A DNA stretch of 64,000 nucleotides from Sideroxydans lithotrophicus ES-1 (lineage in GTDB: Bacteria; Pseudomonadota; Gammaproteobacteria; Burkholderiales; Gallionellaceae): assembly GCF_000025705.1 (NCBI RefSeq), contig NC_013959.1:1355063-1419062 (forward strand), written 5' to 3'. Shown piece after piece: positions 17,842 to 26,556 of this stretch (the first letter of the stretch is position 1; each line of letters starts with the position of its first letter). The position numbers were made by a program, and so were the translations under genes. The notes beneath the pieces were generated by a model, which had not been told where the DNA came from, ran no database searches, and saw only the letters and a list, made by a program, of their open reading frames with translations.

Positions 17842-19764
17842 TTACTTCCCACGCATAAACATCGCATCCAGTTCTGCCAGCGTCATTTGGAACCAGGTCG
17901 GCCGTCCATGGTTGCACTGGTCGGCGCGTTCGGTCTGTTCCATCTCGCGCAGGATGGCGTTCATCTCGGGCAGGGAGAGTTGCTGGTTGGCGCGCACGGC
18001 GGAATGGCAGGCGAGGGTGGCGAGCAGTTCGTTGCGGCGTTCGGTGAGGGCGCGCGATGCGCCGAAGTCGCGCAGTTCGTGCAGCACTTCGCGCGCGGCG
18101 GTTTCGGCATGCGATTGCTTGAGCATGGCGGGCATGGCACGCACGGCCAGAGTGTTGGTGGAGATCGGGGCGATGTCGAAGCCGAGCTTATGCAGCGCTT
18201 CCTGTTCTTCTTCGGCAGTGGCGACGTCCAGTGCTTCGGCGGCGAAGGTGACCGGGATCAGTAGCGGCTGCGTCGGCATCTGCTGGGCGTCGAAGGCGGT
18301 CTTCAGCCGTTCGTACACGATGCGTTCGTGCGCGGCGTGCATGTCCACCACTATGAGGCCTTGTTGATTCTGGGCGAGGATGTAGATGCCGGAGAGTTGG
18401 CCCAAGGCAAACCCCAACGGATGCGCATCCTGTTGGGGAGCGGCGCTTTCCTGTTCGCGCACCACGGCGGCTTCTTCCCAAAGTTTGTAGGCGGCTTGCG
18501 GCTGGGCGGCGCTGAATGTCATCGTTTGCTGCTGGATGGGGGCGAACGGTTGAGGTTCTTCCCTCACCCCAACCCCTCTCCCAGAGGGCGAGGGGCTTGT
18601 AGCTGATTGGTTTGAAGCGGTACTGCCCATCGTCGCGCTCAGCGCATCCTGCAAGGCATGGAACACGAACTGGTGGATGCCCTGGCTCTCGCGGAAGCGC
18701 ACTTCGCTCTTGGCCGGGTGCACGTTCACGTCCACCTGTTCCGGCGGCATGTCGAGGAACAGCACGAAAGCCGGGTGGCGCTGGTGGTGCAGGATGTCCT
18801 GGTAGGCCTGGCGCACGGCGTGCATCAGCACCTTGTCGCGCACGAAGCGGCCATTGACGAAGAAGTATTGCTCGTCGCGCGTGGAGCGTGAATAGGCGGG
18901 CAGGGCGGCGATACCGTAGAGGTGCAGCGGGCCGATCTGGCGTTCGACATTCACCGCGTGCTGGCCGAATTCGGGGCCGAGGATGGCGGTGATGCGTTGT
19001 TGCAGGGAGTGCTTTTCCTCACCCTCAATCCCTCTGATGGAACTACTAGCCAATCGGCTAAGCCCGCGAGCGGGCAAGTCGCTGGTTATCCCGGAGGGCG
19101 AGGGAAGACCGCCAAAACCCTCGCCCTCTGGGAGAGGGTAGGGTGAGGGAGTGCTCTTTGAAGCGGCCAGTTGCCACACCATCTTGCCATTGTGCTGCAG
19201 CGAGAACGCCACATCCGGTCGCGACAGCGCGATGCGCTTGAACGTCTCTTCGCACCAGGCGAACTCGGTGCTCTCGCTCTTGAGGAACTTGCGCCGCGCC
19301 GGGGTGTTGAAATACAGCTCGCGCATCTCGACGCTGGTGCCTTGGGGATGTGCCGCGGGCGTGACGTCGCTTTGCGTGCCGTCTGCCGCCTCGATCTTCC
19401 AGGCATGGGCAACATCGGCGTTGCGGCTGGTCAGCGTGACTTGCGCGACGGCGGCCATGCTGGCCAGCGCTTCGCCGCGGAAGCCCATGCTGGCGACACG
19501 CTGCAGGTCATCGAGCGAGGCGATCTTGCTGGTGGCGTGGCGCATCAGCGCCAGCGGCAATTGTTCCCTGGCGATGCCGCCGCCGTTGTCGCGCACCACC
19601 AGCCGCTTGATGCCGCCACCTTCCAGTTGCACGGCGATGTCCGTCGCGCCTGCATCCAGGCTGTTTTCCAGCAGTTCTTTCAGCGCCGAAGCGGGGCGTT
19701 CGATCACCTCGCCGGCGGCGATCTGGTTGATGAGCAGGTCGGGGAGTAATTGGATGGAAGACAT
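17842..19764 (-). CDS. mutL: DNA mismatch repair protein MutL with in-frame repeat insertions
   Basis: MutL couples mismatch recognition by MutS to strand incision. The GHKL ATPase motifs are present: ELLENSLDAGA, DNGGGI, RHATSKI and GFRGEAL. The C-terminal domain carries DMHAAHERIVYE (residues 474-485), which fits the metal-binding endonuclease motif D-x-HA-x2-E-x4-E absent from E. coli MutL, plus ACHSAVRAN and CNHGRPT. Nicking activity is therefore likely. Two stretches are foreign: residues about 206-250, from a palindromic repeat between the ATPase and transducer parts, and about 391-402 in the linker. Both are in frame. 640 residues is near the family size. Confidence 0.93.
   Translation of the reverse strand: MSSIQLLPDLLINQIAAGEVIERPASALKELLENSLDAGATDIAVQLEGGGIKRLVVRDNGGGIAREQLPLALMRHATSKIASLDDLQRVASMGFRGEALASMAAVAQVTLTSRNADVAHAWKIEAADGTQSDVTPAAHPQGTSVEMRELYFNTPARRKFLKSESTEFAWCEETFKRIALSRPDVAFSLQHNGKMVWQLAASKSTPSPYPLPEGEGFGGLPSPSGITSDLPARGLSRLASSSIRGIEGEEKHSLQQRITAILGPEFGQHAVNVERQIGPLHLYGIAALPAYSRSTRDEQYFFVNGRFVRDKVLMHAVRQAYQDILHHQRHPAFVLFLDMPPEQVDVNVHPAKSEVRFRESQGIHQFVFHALQDALSATMGSTASNQSATSPSPSGRGVGVREEPQPFAPIQQQTMTFSAAQPQAAYKLWEEAAVVREQESAAPQQDAHPLGFALGQLSGIYILAQNQQGLIVVDMHAAHERIVYERLKTAFDAQQMPTQPLLIPVTFAAEALDVATAEEEQEALHKLGFDIAPISTNTLAVRAMPAMLKQSHAETAAREVLHELRDFGASRALTERRNELLATLACHSAVRANQQLSLPEMNAILREMEQTERADQCNHGRPTWFQMTLAELDAMFMRGK
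18561..18594 (+). repeat. Short GAGGG/CCCTC repeat inside the mutL linker
   Basis: A 34-base element with CCCTCACCCC at the left end and AGAGGGCGAGGGG at the right, forming an imperfect hairpin. It matches 19118-19149 as the reverse complement with few differences. It is coded as part of the Ser/Pro-rich linker of MutL (about residues 391-402). Confidence 0.7.
19017..19105 (+). repeat. Palindromic repeat, copy 2 (inside mutL)
   Basis: An 89-base element whose 75-base core (19031-19105) is about 95% identical to the miaA copy in reverse complement. The central palindrome is GCCCGCGAGCGGGC. It is coded within mutL, on the strand opposite to that used in miaA, without disturbing the reading frame. 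Confidence 0.85.
19118..19149 (-). repeat. Short GAGGG/CCCTC repeat adjoining copy 2 in mutL
   Basis: A second copy of the short element at 18561-18594, inverted, lying 12 bases after the long copy. Together they give a composite insertion of about 130 bases inside the N-terminal half of mutL. Confidence 0.65.
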
Positions 19765-19930
19765 GGGCGAGGATTATAGCGGATAGGGTGGATGAGCATT
19801 TTGATGTTCCGATAAATTGCCGATTTTCAGGCTGCGACATTTTGACGCGCGACGATTTGTCACATTCCCGCGATTGAAGGAGGTCTTTAGTATCCGCCCC
19901 GATTCAACAACGACAATCACAGGGGAGTAT

Positions 19931-22066
19931 ATGAACAAGAAAACATCTGTCTTGAGCGCGATGCCGCTCGTGTTGTCCATGACGCTTGCATTGCCCGGTC
20001 ATGCCGAGGATGCACTGCCGGTTGCAGGTTCGGGAAAGGATGCCGGGAACAACAAGATACTGGATGAGGTGTCGGTGACCGCAACGCGAGAAGCTCGCAC
20101 GACACGCGAAGTGCCTCAGGCCATTGCGGTGGTCGGCAAAGACAAGATCGAAAAGAAACGCATGTTCAACCTGAAGGAGGCGCTGGAAGGCATACCTGGC
20201 GTCCAGGCGGACAGCAAGAACGGCGGGTCGGATGTGCGTCTGTTCATACGCGGAGCAGGTGTCAAGGCCGTGTACGGTATCCGCGAGATCATGGTGTTGC
20301 GCGACGGGGTGCCGGTGACCGACCCGGACAGCCTGACCCGTCTTGATTTCATCGACATGCAGGACATCGAACGTGTCGAGGTGAGCAAGGGCCCGGGAAA
20401 TATCTACAGCACCGGATCGTTCGGCGGTGCCATCCAGATCATTTCCAAGTCGGTGTTCGACACGAGCGGCAACGTGGCCCGCATCGGCGTGGGAGAGCAG
20501 GGCGCCAAGAACCTGCACTTGCGCTATGCGGGTATGGCCAATGAGAGCAACGCGCTGGCGATCACCACTTCGTTCCGGAAGCAGGACAATCCTTGGCGCG
20601 TCAGGAACGTCTCCGATTCCAAACAGCTAGGGTTCAAGCATGGCCTGTTGCTGGACGGTGGCGCCACGCTGGAAAGCGAATTGACCTATGCGAATTCCAA
20701 GATGCAGTTGCCGGGCGGGATGGACCTGGCTGGTTTCACCAGTTTCCTGGCAACGGGAACGCAGACCACACAAGCGGGAATATGGAAGAATTCCAAGCGC
20801 GATTCAAGAGTGTGGTCGTTCAATTCCAAATATGAGAAAGAGATTGGCGACTGGACGTTCAAGCCGCGAGTCTATGCGAACTGGTGGAAGCACTACCATC
20901 CGGTCACCGGCCTCATCAACGACACGGTCAACTGGACCCAGACGATCGGAACCGACATCGAAGGCCAGAATAAACACAGTCTGGCTGGCATGTCGGGCTC
21001 GCTGGTTGCCGGGGTGACGTTGCGCCAGGTCGGCAACAGCGATTCGCGCCAGTATCAATATCGGGATGTGGCCAAGGCGGGTACCAGGATCATCGCCACT
21101 TTGTCAGATGTCGAAGGTGCGCTTGCCAGCCAGCAAAGCTACACCGACACCGTCAAGGGGATATTCATGCAGGAGTCACTGCGTCCGACCGAGCGCTGGC
21201 TAGTCGATGCGGGCATGCGCTATGACCAATCCAGTTTCTCGATGACGACCAACGAGATATCGAAATTCAATTACGCCACGGCCACCTATGCGGCAGGTGC
21301 AGGGGTCTTTCAAACCAACAAGAGCTACAACCTGCCATCCAGCAAGCTGGGCGTGACATACAAGGCGACCGAGTCAGTCAACGTGTATGCCACCATCGGC
21401 CGCAGCAATCAGTTGCCGGCGAACGCCGAGATCACTGCGAACCCGAACCTGACCGTGGCGACCTCGACCAACTACGAGATCGGCATGAAAGCGCGGACCG
21501 ATGACTGGTTCGGCAATATCGCTGTGTATAACAATAAGCTGAACAACGAGATCGTCAGCGTCAACACGGGCGGGACGCAATCCTTCGTCAATGCGGGCAA
21601 GACCAGCAAGCAGGGCCTGGAACTGGATGGCGGCTATCGGGTTGTGAAGAATGTGGAGGTGGGTGGGCAGTTCAACTACAGCAACTACCATTACACATCC
21701 TTTAGCGAACCGGTGGGCGCCACCAACGCAGTGCGCGACGGCAACCAGCTGCCGTTCATTCCCAAGGATCGTTACGGCGTGTATGTCGATTACAAGCATC
21801 CTTCCGGCATCAGCGCGCGCGTGCAATCGAATTTTTCCGGTGAGTATTATGTCGACAATGCCAACAGCCAGATGTATGGCGGTTACCGCGGGGTGGTCAG
21901 TGCGTCGCTGGCTTATGAGACCGGGCCGCATTTGTTCAATCTGAGTGCCGAGAACCTGACCAATAAGTACTATGCGATGGAAGTTTCAAAGACGACTACG
22001 GGCACGGTGACTTACTCGGCTGCCTCGCCCCGCGTGATCATGGCCAGTTACTCGCTCAAACTCTAG
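19931..22066 (+). CDS. TonB-dependent outer membrane receptor
   Basis: A 711-residue TonB-dependent receptor. A signal peptide (about residues 1-25, ending GHA) is followed by a TonB-box-like EVSVTAT. The plug domain includes VPQAIAVVGKDKI, LFIRGAG and the RVEVSKGPG motif. A 22-strand barrel makes up the rest, ending with Leu rather than the usual aromatic residue. The ligand cannot be read from sequence. AGGGGAG precedes the ATG at 19931; the frame is open upstream but non-coding in character. It heads the gene set that includes its own tonB, exbB and exbD. The 166-base spacer upstream of it shows no gene. Confidence 0.9.
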   Translation: MNKKTSVLSAMPLVLSMTLALPGHAEDALPVAGSGKDAGNNKILDEVSVTATREARTTREVPQAIAVVGKDKIEKKRMFNLKEALEGIPGVQADSKNGGSDVRLFIRGAGVKAVYGIREIMVLRDGVPVTDPDSLTRLDFIDMQDIERVEVSKGPGNIYSTGSFGGAIQIISKSVFDTSGNVARIGVGEQGAKNLHLRYAGMANESNALAITTSFRKQDNPWRVRNVSDSKQLGFKHGLLLDGGATLESELTYANSKMQLPGGMDLAGFTSFLATGTQTTQAGIWKNSKRDSRVWSFNSKYEKEIGDWTFKPRVYANWWKHYHPVTGLINDTVNWTQTIGTDIEGQNKHSLAGMSGSLVAGVTLRQVGNSDSRQYQYRDVAKAGTRIIATLSDVEGALASQQSYTDTVKGIFMQESLRPTERWLVDAGMRYDQSSFSMTTNEISKFNYATATYAAGAGVFQTNKSYNLPSSKLGVTYKATESVNVYATIGRSNQLPANAEITANPNLTVATSTNYEIGMKARTDDWFGNIAVYNNKLNNEIVSVNTGGTQSFVNAGKTSKQGLELDGGYRVVKNVEVGGQFNYSNYHYTSFSEPVGATNAVRDGNQLPFIPKDRYGVYVDYKHPSGISARVQSNFSGEYYVDNANSQMYGGYRGVVSASLAYETGPHLFNLSAENLTNKYYAMEVSKTTTGTVTYSAASPRVIMASYSLKL

Positions 22067-22086
22067 GTCGCTGGAGAGAAATGATC

Positions 22087-22998
22087 ATGATCAAAAAGAT
22101 GAATGGGGTGGCGATCGTGTTGCTGGCCTCGGCGATGCCACTTGCGCAGGCAGACGATCATGCTGCGATGATGCATGGCGGACATGATCATGCGGCGATG
22201 ATGGGGATGCAGGCGAAAGCGGTTGCATGGACTTCCTTCCCGATGCTGAAGACTGTCACGAGCGGCGCGAGCCGTAATCTGGCGGTGACGAGCGCCGTGC
22301 CACAGAACATCGTGGTGGCCAGTGTCGATGCATGGTCCAACGATTTGCAGGACGAGCATGCCCATCGCCAGCTGACGCTGGATATGTCGGGCGCAAAGCT
22401 GGTCAACTTCGCAAACGGCGGCTTCTACTGGTTATCTGGTCGCGAGGAGCAGGCTGGCAAAGTGCAGGTCGCTTCCACGGTGTACTACAACGGCGAACGC
22501 AGTGCGAAAGATCCCACCGCGATGTTCATGCAGCAGAAACAGGAACTGGAGATCATCCCGCTGCCTTTCCCGAAAGAACACTCGCGCTACCGGGCCAAAG
22601 AGGACTGGAAGTTCGTGGTGCGCTTCAACGGCAAACCGCTCGCCAATCAGAAAGTCGAACTGGAAACCACGAACGGCAGCAAGTCCGAATTGGTGACGGA
22701 TGCCTTGGGAATCCTGGCTTTGCATGTGCCGGACGACTTCAAGGCGGAATCCGGACAAACGACAGCGGGCAATCATGGCCACGACATGGCGGGTGCGGAG
22801 TTTGTGCTGGCGACCAATCATGCCGAGGGAGACAGGAACTACCTGACCGCATTCAACAGCAGTTATGGCAAGAATGCTTTCGACAATCGCAGTATTGCAT
22901 TGGGGCTGGGCTTCACGGTGCTGGGCATGATCGGTGCCGTGCCGCTGCTGCGCCAGCGAAAGAGTGGACGGCAGAACAGGGAGGTTGGAGATGCTTAA
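22087..22998 (+). CDS. Periplasmic His/Met-rich protein anchored by a C-terminal helix, DUF4198-like
   Basis: A 303-residue protein with a signal peptide (about residues 1-23). It then has a His/Met-rich stretch containing two HGGHDH-like clusters, a beta-rich domain with YRAKEDWKFVVRFNGKPLAN, and a further HGHDMAG. A C-terminal helix (about residues 272-290) is followed by Arg/Lys, so it is held in the inner membrane facing the periplasm. The layout resembles DUF4198/NikK-type metal-associated proteins; exact family membership is uncertain. I use the ATG at 22087, 8 bases after GGAGAG, rather than 22081. It overlaps the next gene by 8 bases. Metal binding is inferred from the His/Met content. 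Confidence 0.65.
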   Translation: MIKKMNGVAIVLLASAMPLAQADDHAAMMHGGHDHAAMMGMQAKAVAWTSFPMLKTVTSGASRNLAVTSAVPQNIVVASVDAWSNDLQDEHAHRQLTLDMSGAKLVNFANGGFYWLSGREEQAGKVQVASTVYYNGERSAKDPTAMFMQQKQELEIIPLPFPKEHSRYRAKEDWKFVVRFNGKPLANQKVELETTNGSKSELVTDALGILALHVPDDFKAESGQTTAGNHGHDMAGAEFVLATNHAEGDRNYLTAFNSSYGKNAFDNRSIALGLGFTVLGMIGAVPLLRQRKSGRQNREVGDA

Positions 22999-24046
22999 GA
23001 CTTTGTTTCCGACGCTGGGCCGGTTTCGTTTCACCGTGCAGATCGTCATGCTGTTCGTCACCGTTTATGGCGGCGAATTGCTGGGCAGTTATTCAGTGGA
23101 TCGTATTTCGCAGGCACTTCCATCGCTGTCTTGCGCCTACGACAAGGTGACAGGAGATCACTGCATCCTGATCGTCACCCAGCATCAGTTGCATCATCGC
23201 ATCGGCGAAGCGCTGACCCGGATCCAGGACGTGACACTGAAGGTGTTCATCCCGACGCTGTTCTCGGTGGCGATCTTCTTCACCTTCTTCTTTTTCCTGA
23301 ACAAGGCATTCTGCGGCTGGGTCTGTCCGATGGGTACGGTGCAGGAACTGCTGTTCCGCATCGGGCGCCGCCTGGGGCGTCCGCTCAGTCGTTTCGATTC
23401 GAATAATGTCGGCAAGGTGCGACCGGTCAAGTGGCTGATGTTGCTGGTGCTGGTGCTCGGTTTGCCATTGCTTGCAGGGATGGGTGTGGCGCCGAGCGAG
23501 GCTGGTGATCCGTATTGCCAAGTATGTCCGGCGCGCCTGGCGACCACCTTGCTGACTGCCGACAGCGAGCAGATCGCCGTGCGCACTTCCAGCAACATCA
23601 CTTTCGTTCTCGGGGCACTGGGCAATGCGCTGTTCGGTTTCGTCATCATCGCAGCCTTGGCGGTGCGGCTGCCGTTCTGTCGTATCTGTCCGTTGCTGTC
23701 GTGGAACGCGCTGTTCCAGAAACTGTCGCCGATGCGTCTGGTGAAGAAGCAACACGAGAAATGCGAGAAGTGCGGCGTGTGCGCGAAAGCCTGTCCCATG
23801 GATATCCACGAGATCGGCAGCGAGCACGGCAGCAAGGCATTCCACGAGGACTGCACCTTGTGCGGACGCTGCGCCGAATATTGTCCTGACGACGATGTGA
23901 TCCAGATCAGGTTCTTCGGCATCAGGCTGTTCGGCTCTTCACGAGAGTACTACAAGAGCCGGGTGAAGCGGGAATCGCCGGAGGGAATGCCAAAGAAGCG
24001 GGTCGTCAATATCCAGTTGGTCAAACCGGAAGCAGAAAATGGATGA
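22991..24046 (+). CDS. Membrane-bound polyferredoxin, NapH/NosR/MauN-like 4Fe-4S protein
   Basis: A 351-residue inner-membrane protein with about five helices. Membrane-side Cys motifs are CGWVCPMG, CQVCPARL and CRICPLLS. Two classical 4Fe-4S ligand sets follow in CEKCGVCAKACP and CTLCGRCAEYCP near the C-terminus. Such proteins carry electrons across or along the membrane, as NapH does in nitrate reduction and the FtrD type in iron uptake. No nap, nos or mau genes are near, so its role here is tied to the receptor locus. GGAGG lies upstream of the ATG at 22991, inside the end of the previous gene. Confidence 0.83.
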   Translation: MLKTLFPTLGRFRFTVQIVMLFVTVYGGELLGSYSVDRISQALPSLSCAYDKVTGDHCILIVTQHQLHHRIGEALTRIQDVTLKVFIPTLFSVAIFFTFFFFLNKAFCGWVCPMGTVQELLFRIGRRLGRPLSRFDSNNVGKVRPVKWLMLLVLVLGLPLLAGMGVAPSEAGDPYCQVCPARLATTLLTADSEQIAVRTSSNITFVLGALGNALFGFVIIAALAVRLPFCRICPLLSWNALFQKLSPMRLVKKQHEKCEKCGVCAKACPMDIHEIGSEHGSKAFHEDCTLCGRCAEYCPDDDVIQIRFFGIRLFGSSREYYKSRVKRESPEGMPKKRVVNIQLVKPEAENG

Positions 24047-24698
24047 TTTCCTGGACCCTGCGCTGTTGCGAGTACAGGCTTCGTTGTGGGGTGTCTGGCT
24101 GCTCGGTGTCTCATTGGGGCTGACCGCCTGCACCGCCACCTGCCTGCCGTTCATGGGCAGCTGGGTGCTGGGGCGCGGCGGTACGCAGATCCAGCTGCTG
24201 CGCGACACAGCCCTGTTCGTGGCGGGGCGCATACTGGCCTATGCCTTGCTGGGTGCGATCGCGGCCGGGGCAGGGACGTGGCTGGCGCATGTGCTGCATG
24301 GGGGTGTGGGCAATCTCATCATCGGTTCTGCTTCGATAGCGGCAGGGGTGTGGTTGCTGCGTTCGGGCGTGGCACACGCGCCGTGCAATGCGGCACGCAA
24401 TGCCGGCACCACACCTCCGTTGCTGCTCGGTTTTTCCCTGAGCCTCACACCTTGCGCGCCATTGGCTTCGCTGCTGGCGGTATGTGCAGCGGCGGGCAGC
24501 ATCGGTTGGGGAGTGGCGAACGGCGTGGCATTCGGCCTGGGCGCAGCGCTGACGCCGCTGTTGATCCTGTTGCCGCTGGTCAGCCTGTTGGGCAAGAACC
24601 TGCGCGAAAATCGCGCATGGATCACCCGCTGGATACGCTGGGGTGCGGCGACTGTGCTGGTATTGCTTGGCTTTAGACGCATCCTGCTGGCGCTTTGA
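24039..24698 (+). CDS. CcdA/DsbD-type or TauE/SafE-like membrane protein
   Basis: A 219-residue protein with six predicted membrane helices. Cys residues lie in LTACTATCLPF (helix 1) and SLTPCAPL (helix 4), the positions where CcdA/DsbD family proteins carry their thiol pair. Those proteins pass reducing power from cytoplasmic thioredoxin to the periplasm. Members of the related sulfite-exporter-like group have a similar outline, so the family label is not certain. It overlaps the polyferredoxin gene by 8 bases, which supports a joint redox function. Confidence 0.7.
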   Translation: MDDFLDPALLRVQASLWGVWLLGVSLGLTACTATCLPFMGSWVLGRGGTQIQLLRDTALFVAGRILAYALLGAIAAGAGTWLAHVLHGGVGNLIIGSASIAAGVWLLRSGVAHAPCNAARNAGTTPPLLLGFSLSLTPCAPLASLLAVCAAAGSIGWGVANGVAFGLGAALTPLLILLPLVSLLGKNLRENRAWITRWIRWGAATVLVLLGFRRILLAL

Positions 24699-24737
24699 GT
24701 ATCCCCCGGATGGTCACCTTTGGAGAGCACTGGTAGG

Positions 24738-25400
24738 ATGTCAACACTTCAAATCTCGCTGAACCCTTTCATGGCAATACCGTACTCATTTCCTTCCATG
24801 CCGGAGCGGTCTCCGTTGCAAGAGCGGATCGCTGTGGTCGGGTTGGTGATCTTGTTGCATGCGCTTCTGTTCGCGGCTTATTGGCTGCAACCGGAGCCTC
24901 CTGCAGTGGCAGTCAACGAGATGTCGATCTCGTTTGCCAATATGCAGATGCAGCAGGCCGATGTGTTGCCCCAACCGAAGCCCAAGCCAAAGCCGCGCGA
25001 CCCCGATCCGCAACCGGCAGAAAGATCCGCGCTGGATAAACCTGCGGTAAAGGAAGAAGTGCGGCCGGTTCAGCAGGACGCCACTCCGCCTTCGCCGGTG
25101 GTGCTGGATACGGAGCCGGACTACAAGGCCGATTACCTGAACAATCCGCGGCCACCTTATCCGTTGGTGGCGCGGCGCATGGGCTATCACGGCAAGGTGG
25201 TACTGAATGTCGAGGTGCTGGCCGAGGGCAAGGCGGGCCAGGTTCTGCTGTATCAAAGCTGCGGTCACGATGTACTGGACAATGCCGCATTGCAGACGGT
25301 GAAAACGTGGCGCTTTGCACCTGCCCGCCGCATGGGCCAGCCAGTCACGCAGTGGTTTCTGGTTCCCATCAAGTTTTCTTTAGAGGATAGCGCAGCATGA
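24738..25400 (+). CDS. tonB: Energy transducer TonB
   Basis: A 220-residue TonB protein. It has an N-terminal membrane helix (about residues 30-52), a Pro/Lys-rich periplasmic spacer containing PKPKPKPRDPDPQP, and a C-terminal TonB domain starting NNPRPPYPLVARRMGYHG, with the family end KTWRFAPAR. It passes proton-motive energy to outer-membrane receptors such as the one at 19931-22066. The start is uncertain: ATG 24738 has GGAGAG 11 bases upstream, and 24720 and 24771 are alternatives. It overlaps exbB by 4 bases (ATGA). Confidence 0.88.
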   Translation: MSTLQISLNPFMAIPYSFPSMPERSPLQERIAVVGLVILLHALLFAAYWLQPEPPAVAVNEMSISFANMQMQQADVLPQPKPKPKPRDPDPQPAERSALDKPAVKEEVRPVQQDATPPSPVVLDTEPDYKADYLNNPRPPYPLVARRMGYHGKVVLNVEVLAEGKAGQVLLYQSCGHDVLDNAALQTVKTWRFAPARRMGQPVTQWFLVPIKFSLEDSAA

Positions 25401-26053
25401 GCAATCTGTTTTCCATCAATTCCCCCATCGTTTCCGCGACGCTGGCCCTGCTGATTCTGTTGTCCATCGTGACGTGGTCCATCGCGCTGTTCAAGCTATG
25501 GAAGCAGTGGCAGGCCAAGCAGCATGACCGGGAGTTCAATGAGTGCTTCTGGGCGGTGCGCGAGTGGGGCGATGCGGAGAAGGTGGCGCGAAACAGCCAG
25601 GGCGACATTGCGCGCCTGGCACAGGCGGGATTTGCCGAGTTGAAAACCTTGAGTGCAGACCAACAGGACCTGAAGCATTCCGGTGCGCCGCAGGATGTGC
25701 TGGAGCGCATGTTGCGCCAGCAATTGCAGAACATCCAGCGTTACCACGAGCGCGGCCTGGCGGAACTGGCATCTATCGGTTCGACTTCACCCTTCATCGG
25801 GTTGTTCGGCACGGTGTGGGGCATCATGCATGCGCTGCAGGACATCGGCAGGAGCGGTTCGGCTTCGCTGGACGTGGTGGCCGGCCCCATCGGTGAGGCT
25901 TTGATCGCCACGGCGATCGGTATCGCTACGGCACTGCCGGCGGTGCTGGCCTATAACTTCTTTCTCAGGCGTCTCAAGGTACATGTGACCGATCTGGAGA
26001 ATTTTGCCCATGACTTTCTGCGGCTGGCGCAAAAACACGATTACAAGTTGTGA
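25397..26053 (+). CDS. exbB: ExbB proton channel protein (TonB-linked copy)
   Basis: A 218-residue ExbB/TolQ protein. The first membrane helix is at about residues 13-33. The cytoplasmic region includes MLRQQLQNIQRYHERGL, and helices two and three are in IGSTSPFIGLFGTVWGIMHAL and IATAIGIATALPAVLAYNF. It powers the adjacent TonB together with ExbD. It overlaps tonB by 4 bases and is only distantly similar to the copy at 733-1338. Confidence 0.9.
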   Translation: MSNLFSINSPIVSATLALLILLSIVTWSIALFKLWKQWQAKQHDREFNECFWAVREWGDAEKVARNSQGDIARLAQAGFAELKTLSADQQDLKHSGAPQDVLERMLRQQLQNIQRYHERGLAELASIGSTSPFIGLFGTVWGIMHALQDIGRSGSASLDVVAGPIGEALIATAIGIATALPAVLAYNFFLRRLKVHVTDLENFAHDFLRLAQKHDYKL

Positions 26054-26062
26054 GGTACACAT

Positions 26063-26473
26063 ATGGCATTCGGCAACTCTTCGCAGGACGACAGCATGAT
26101 GAGCGAGATCAATGTCACCCCGCTGGTGGACGTGATGCTGGTGTTGCTGGTGGTGTTCATCATCACTGCACCGCTGCTGGCACCGCAAGCACTCAAGGTC
26201 AACCTGCCCAGGACCGAATCGGTCGCGCATGACGACAGGGTGCAAAAGCTCAGTCTGGCGATCGATGCGCGTGGCGATGTTTCGCTCGAATCGGCCCACC
26301 TTTCTGATGCAGGTTTGGCTGAGTTGTTGAAACAGCGTGCAGCCGATCCGCAGTTCCAGTTGCAGATACAGGCAGACCAGGCGGTGAATTACGGCAGGGT
26401 GGCGCAGATCATGGCGATCGCGCAGAAAGCTGGAGTGGGCAAGTTGTCGTTCTTGACGATTGCCGGCAAGTGA
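26063..26473 (+). CDS. exbD: ExbD biopolymer transport protein (TonB-linked copy)
   Basis: A 136-residue ExbD. The membrane helix (about residues 18-40) holds INVTPLVDVMLVLLVVFII, with the conserved Asp in the LVDVM segment, and a periplasmic domain follows. It lies 9 bases after exbB, preceded by GTGAGG. It completes a dedicated TonB-ExbB-ExbD motor for the receptor locus. Confidence 0.9.
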   Translation: MAFGNSSQDDSMMSEINVTPLVDVMLVLLVVFIITAPLLAPQALKVNLPRTESVAHDDRVQKLSLAIDARGDVSLESAHLSDAGLAELLKQRAADPQFQLQIQADQAVNYGRVAQIMAIAQKAGVGKLSFLTIAGK

Positions 26474-26556
26474 GCGCAGGATATATTCGTCATTCGGGTG
26501 GTCCGGCAATAGTTTCGCCGGACCGTATTGCAGATGGCTGGCAAAGGAGGGTTGAT

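Noticed and set aside
15236-19149. Insertion sequence or mobile gene as source of the miaA/mutL repeat
   Set aside because: The elements are too short to encode a transposase and have no target duplications that I can see. They are best treated as small palindromic repeats.
19765-19930. A cobalamin or other riboswitch before the TonB-dependent receptor
   Set aside because: The 166-base spacer is too short for a full cobalamin aptamer plus expression platform, and I see none of the conserved boxes.
22991-24046. NapH of a nitrate reductase or a nitrous oxide reductase maturation gene
   Set aside because: No nap or nos genes are nearby. The neighbours are an outer-membrane receptor and TonB-ExbBD.
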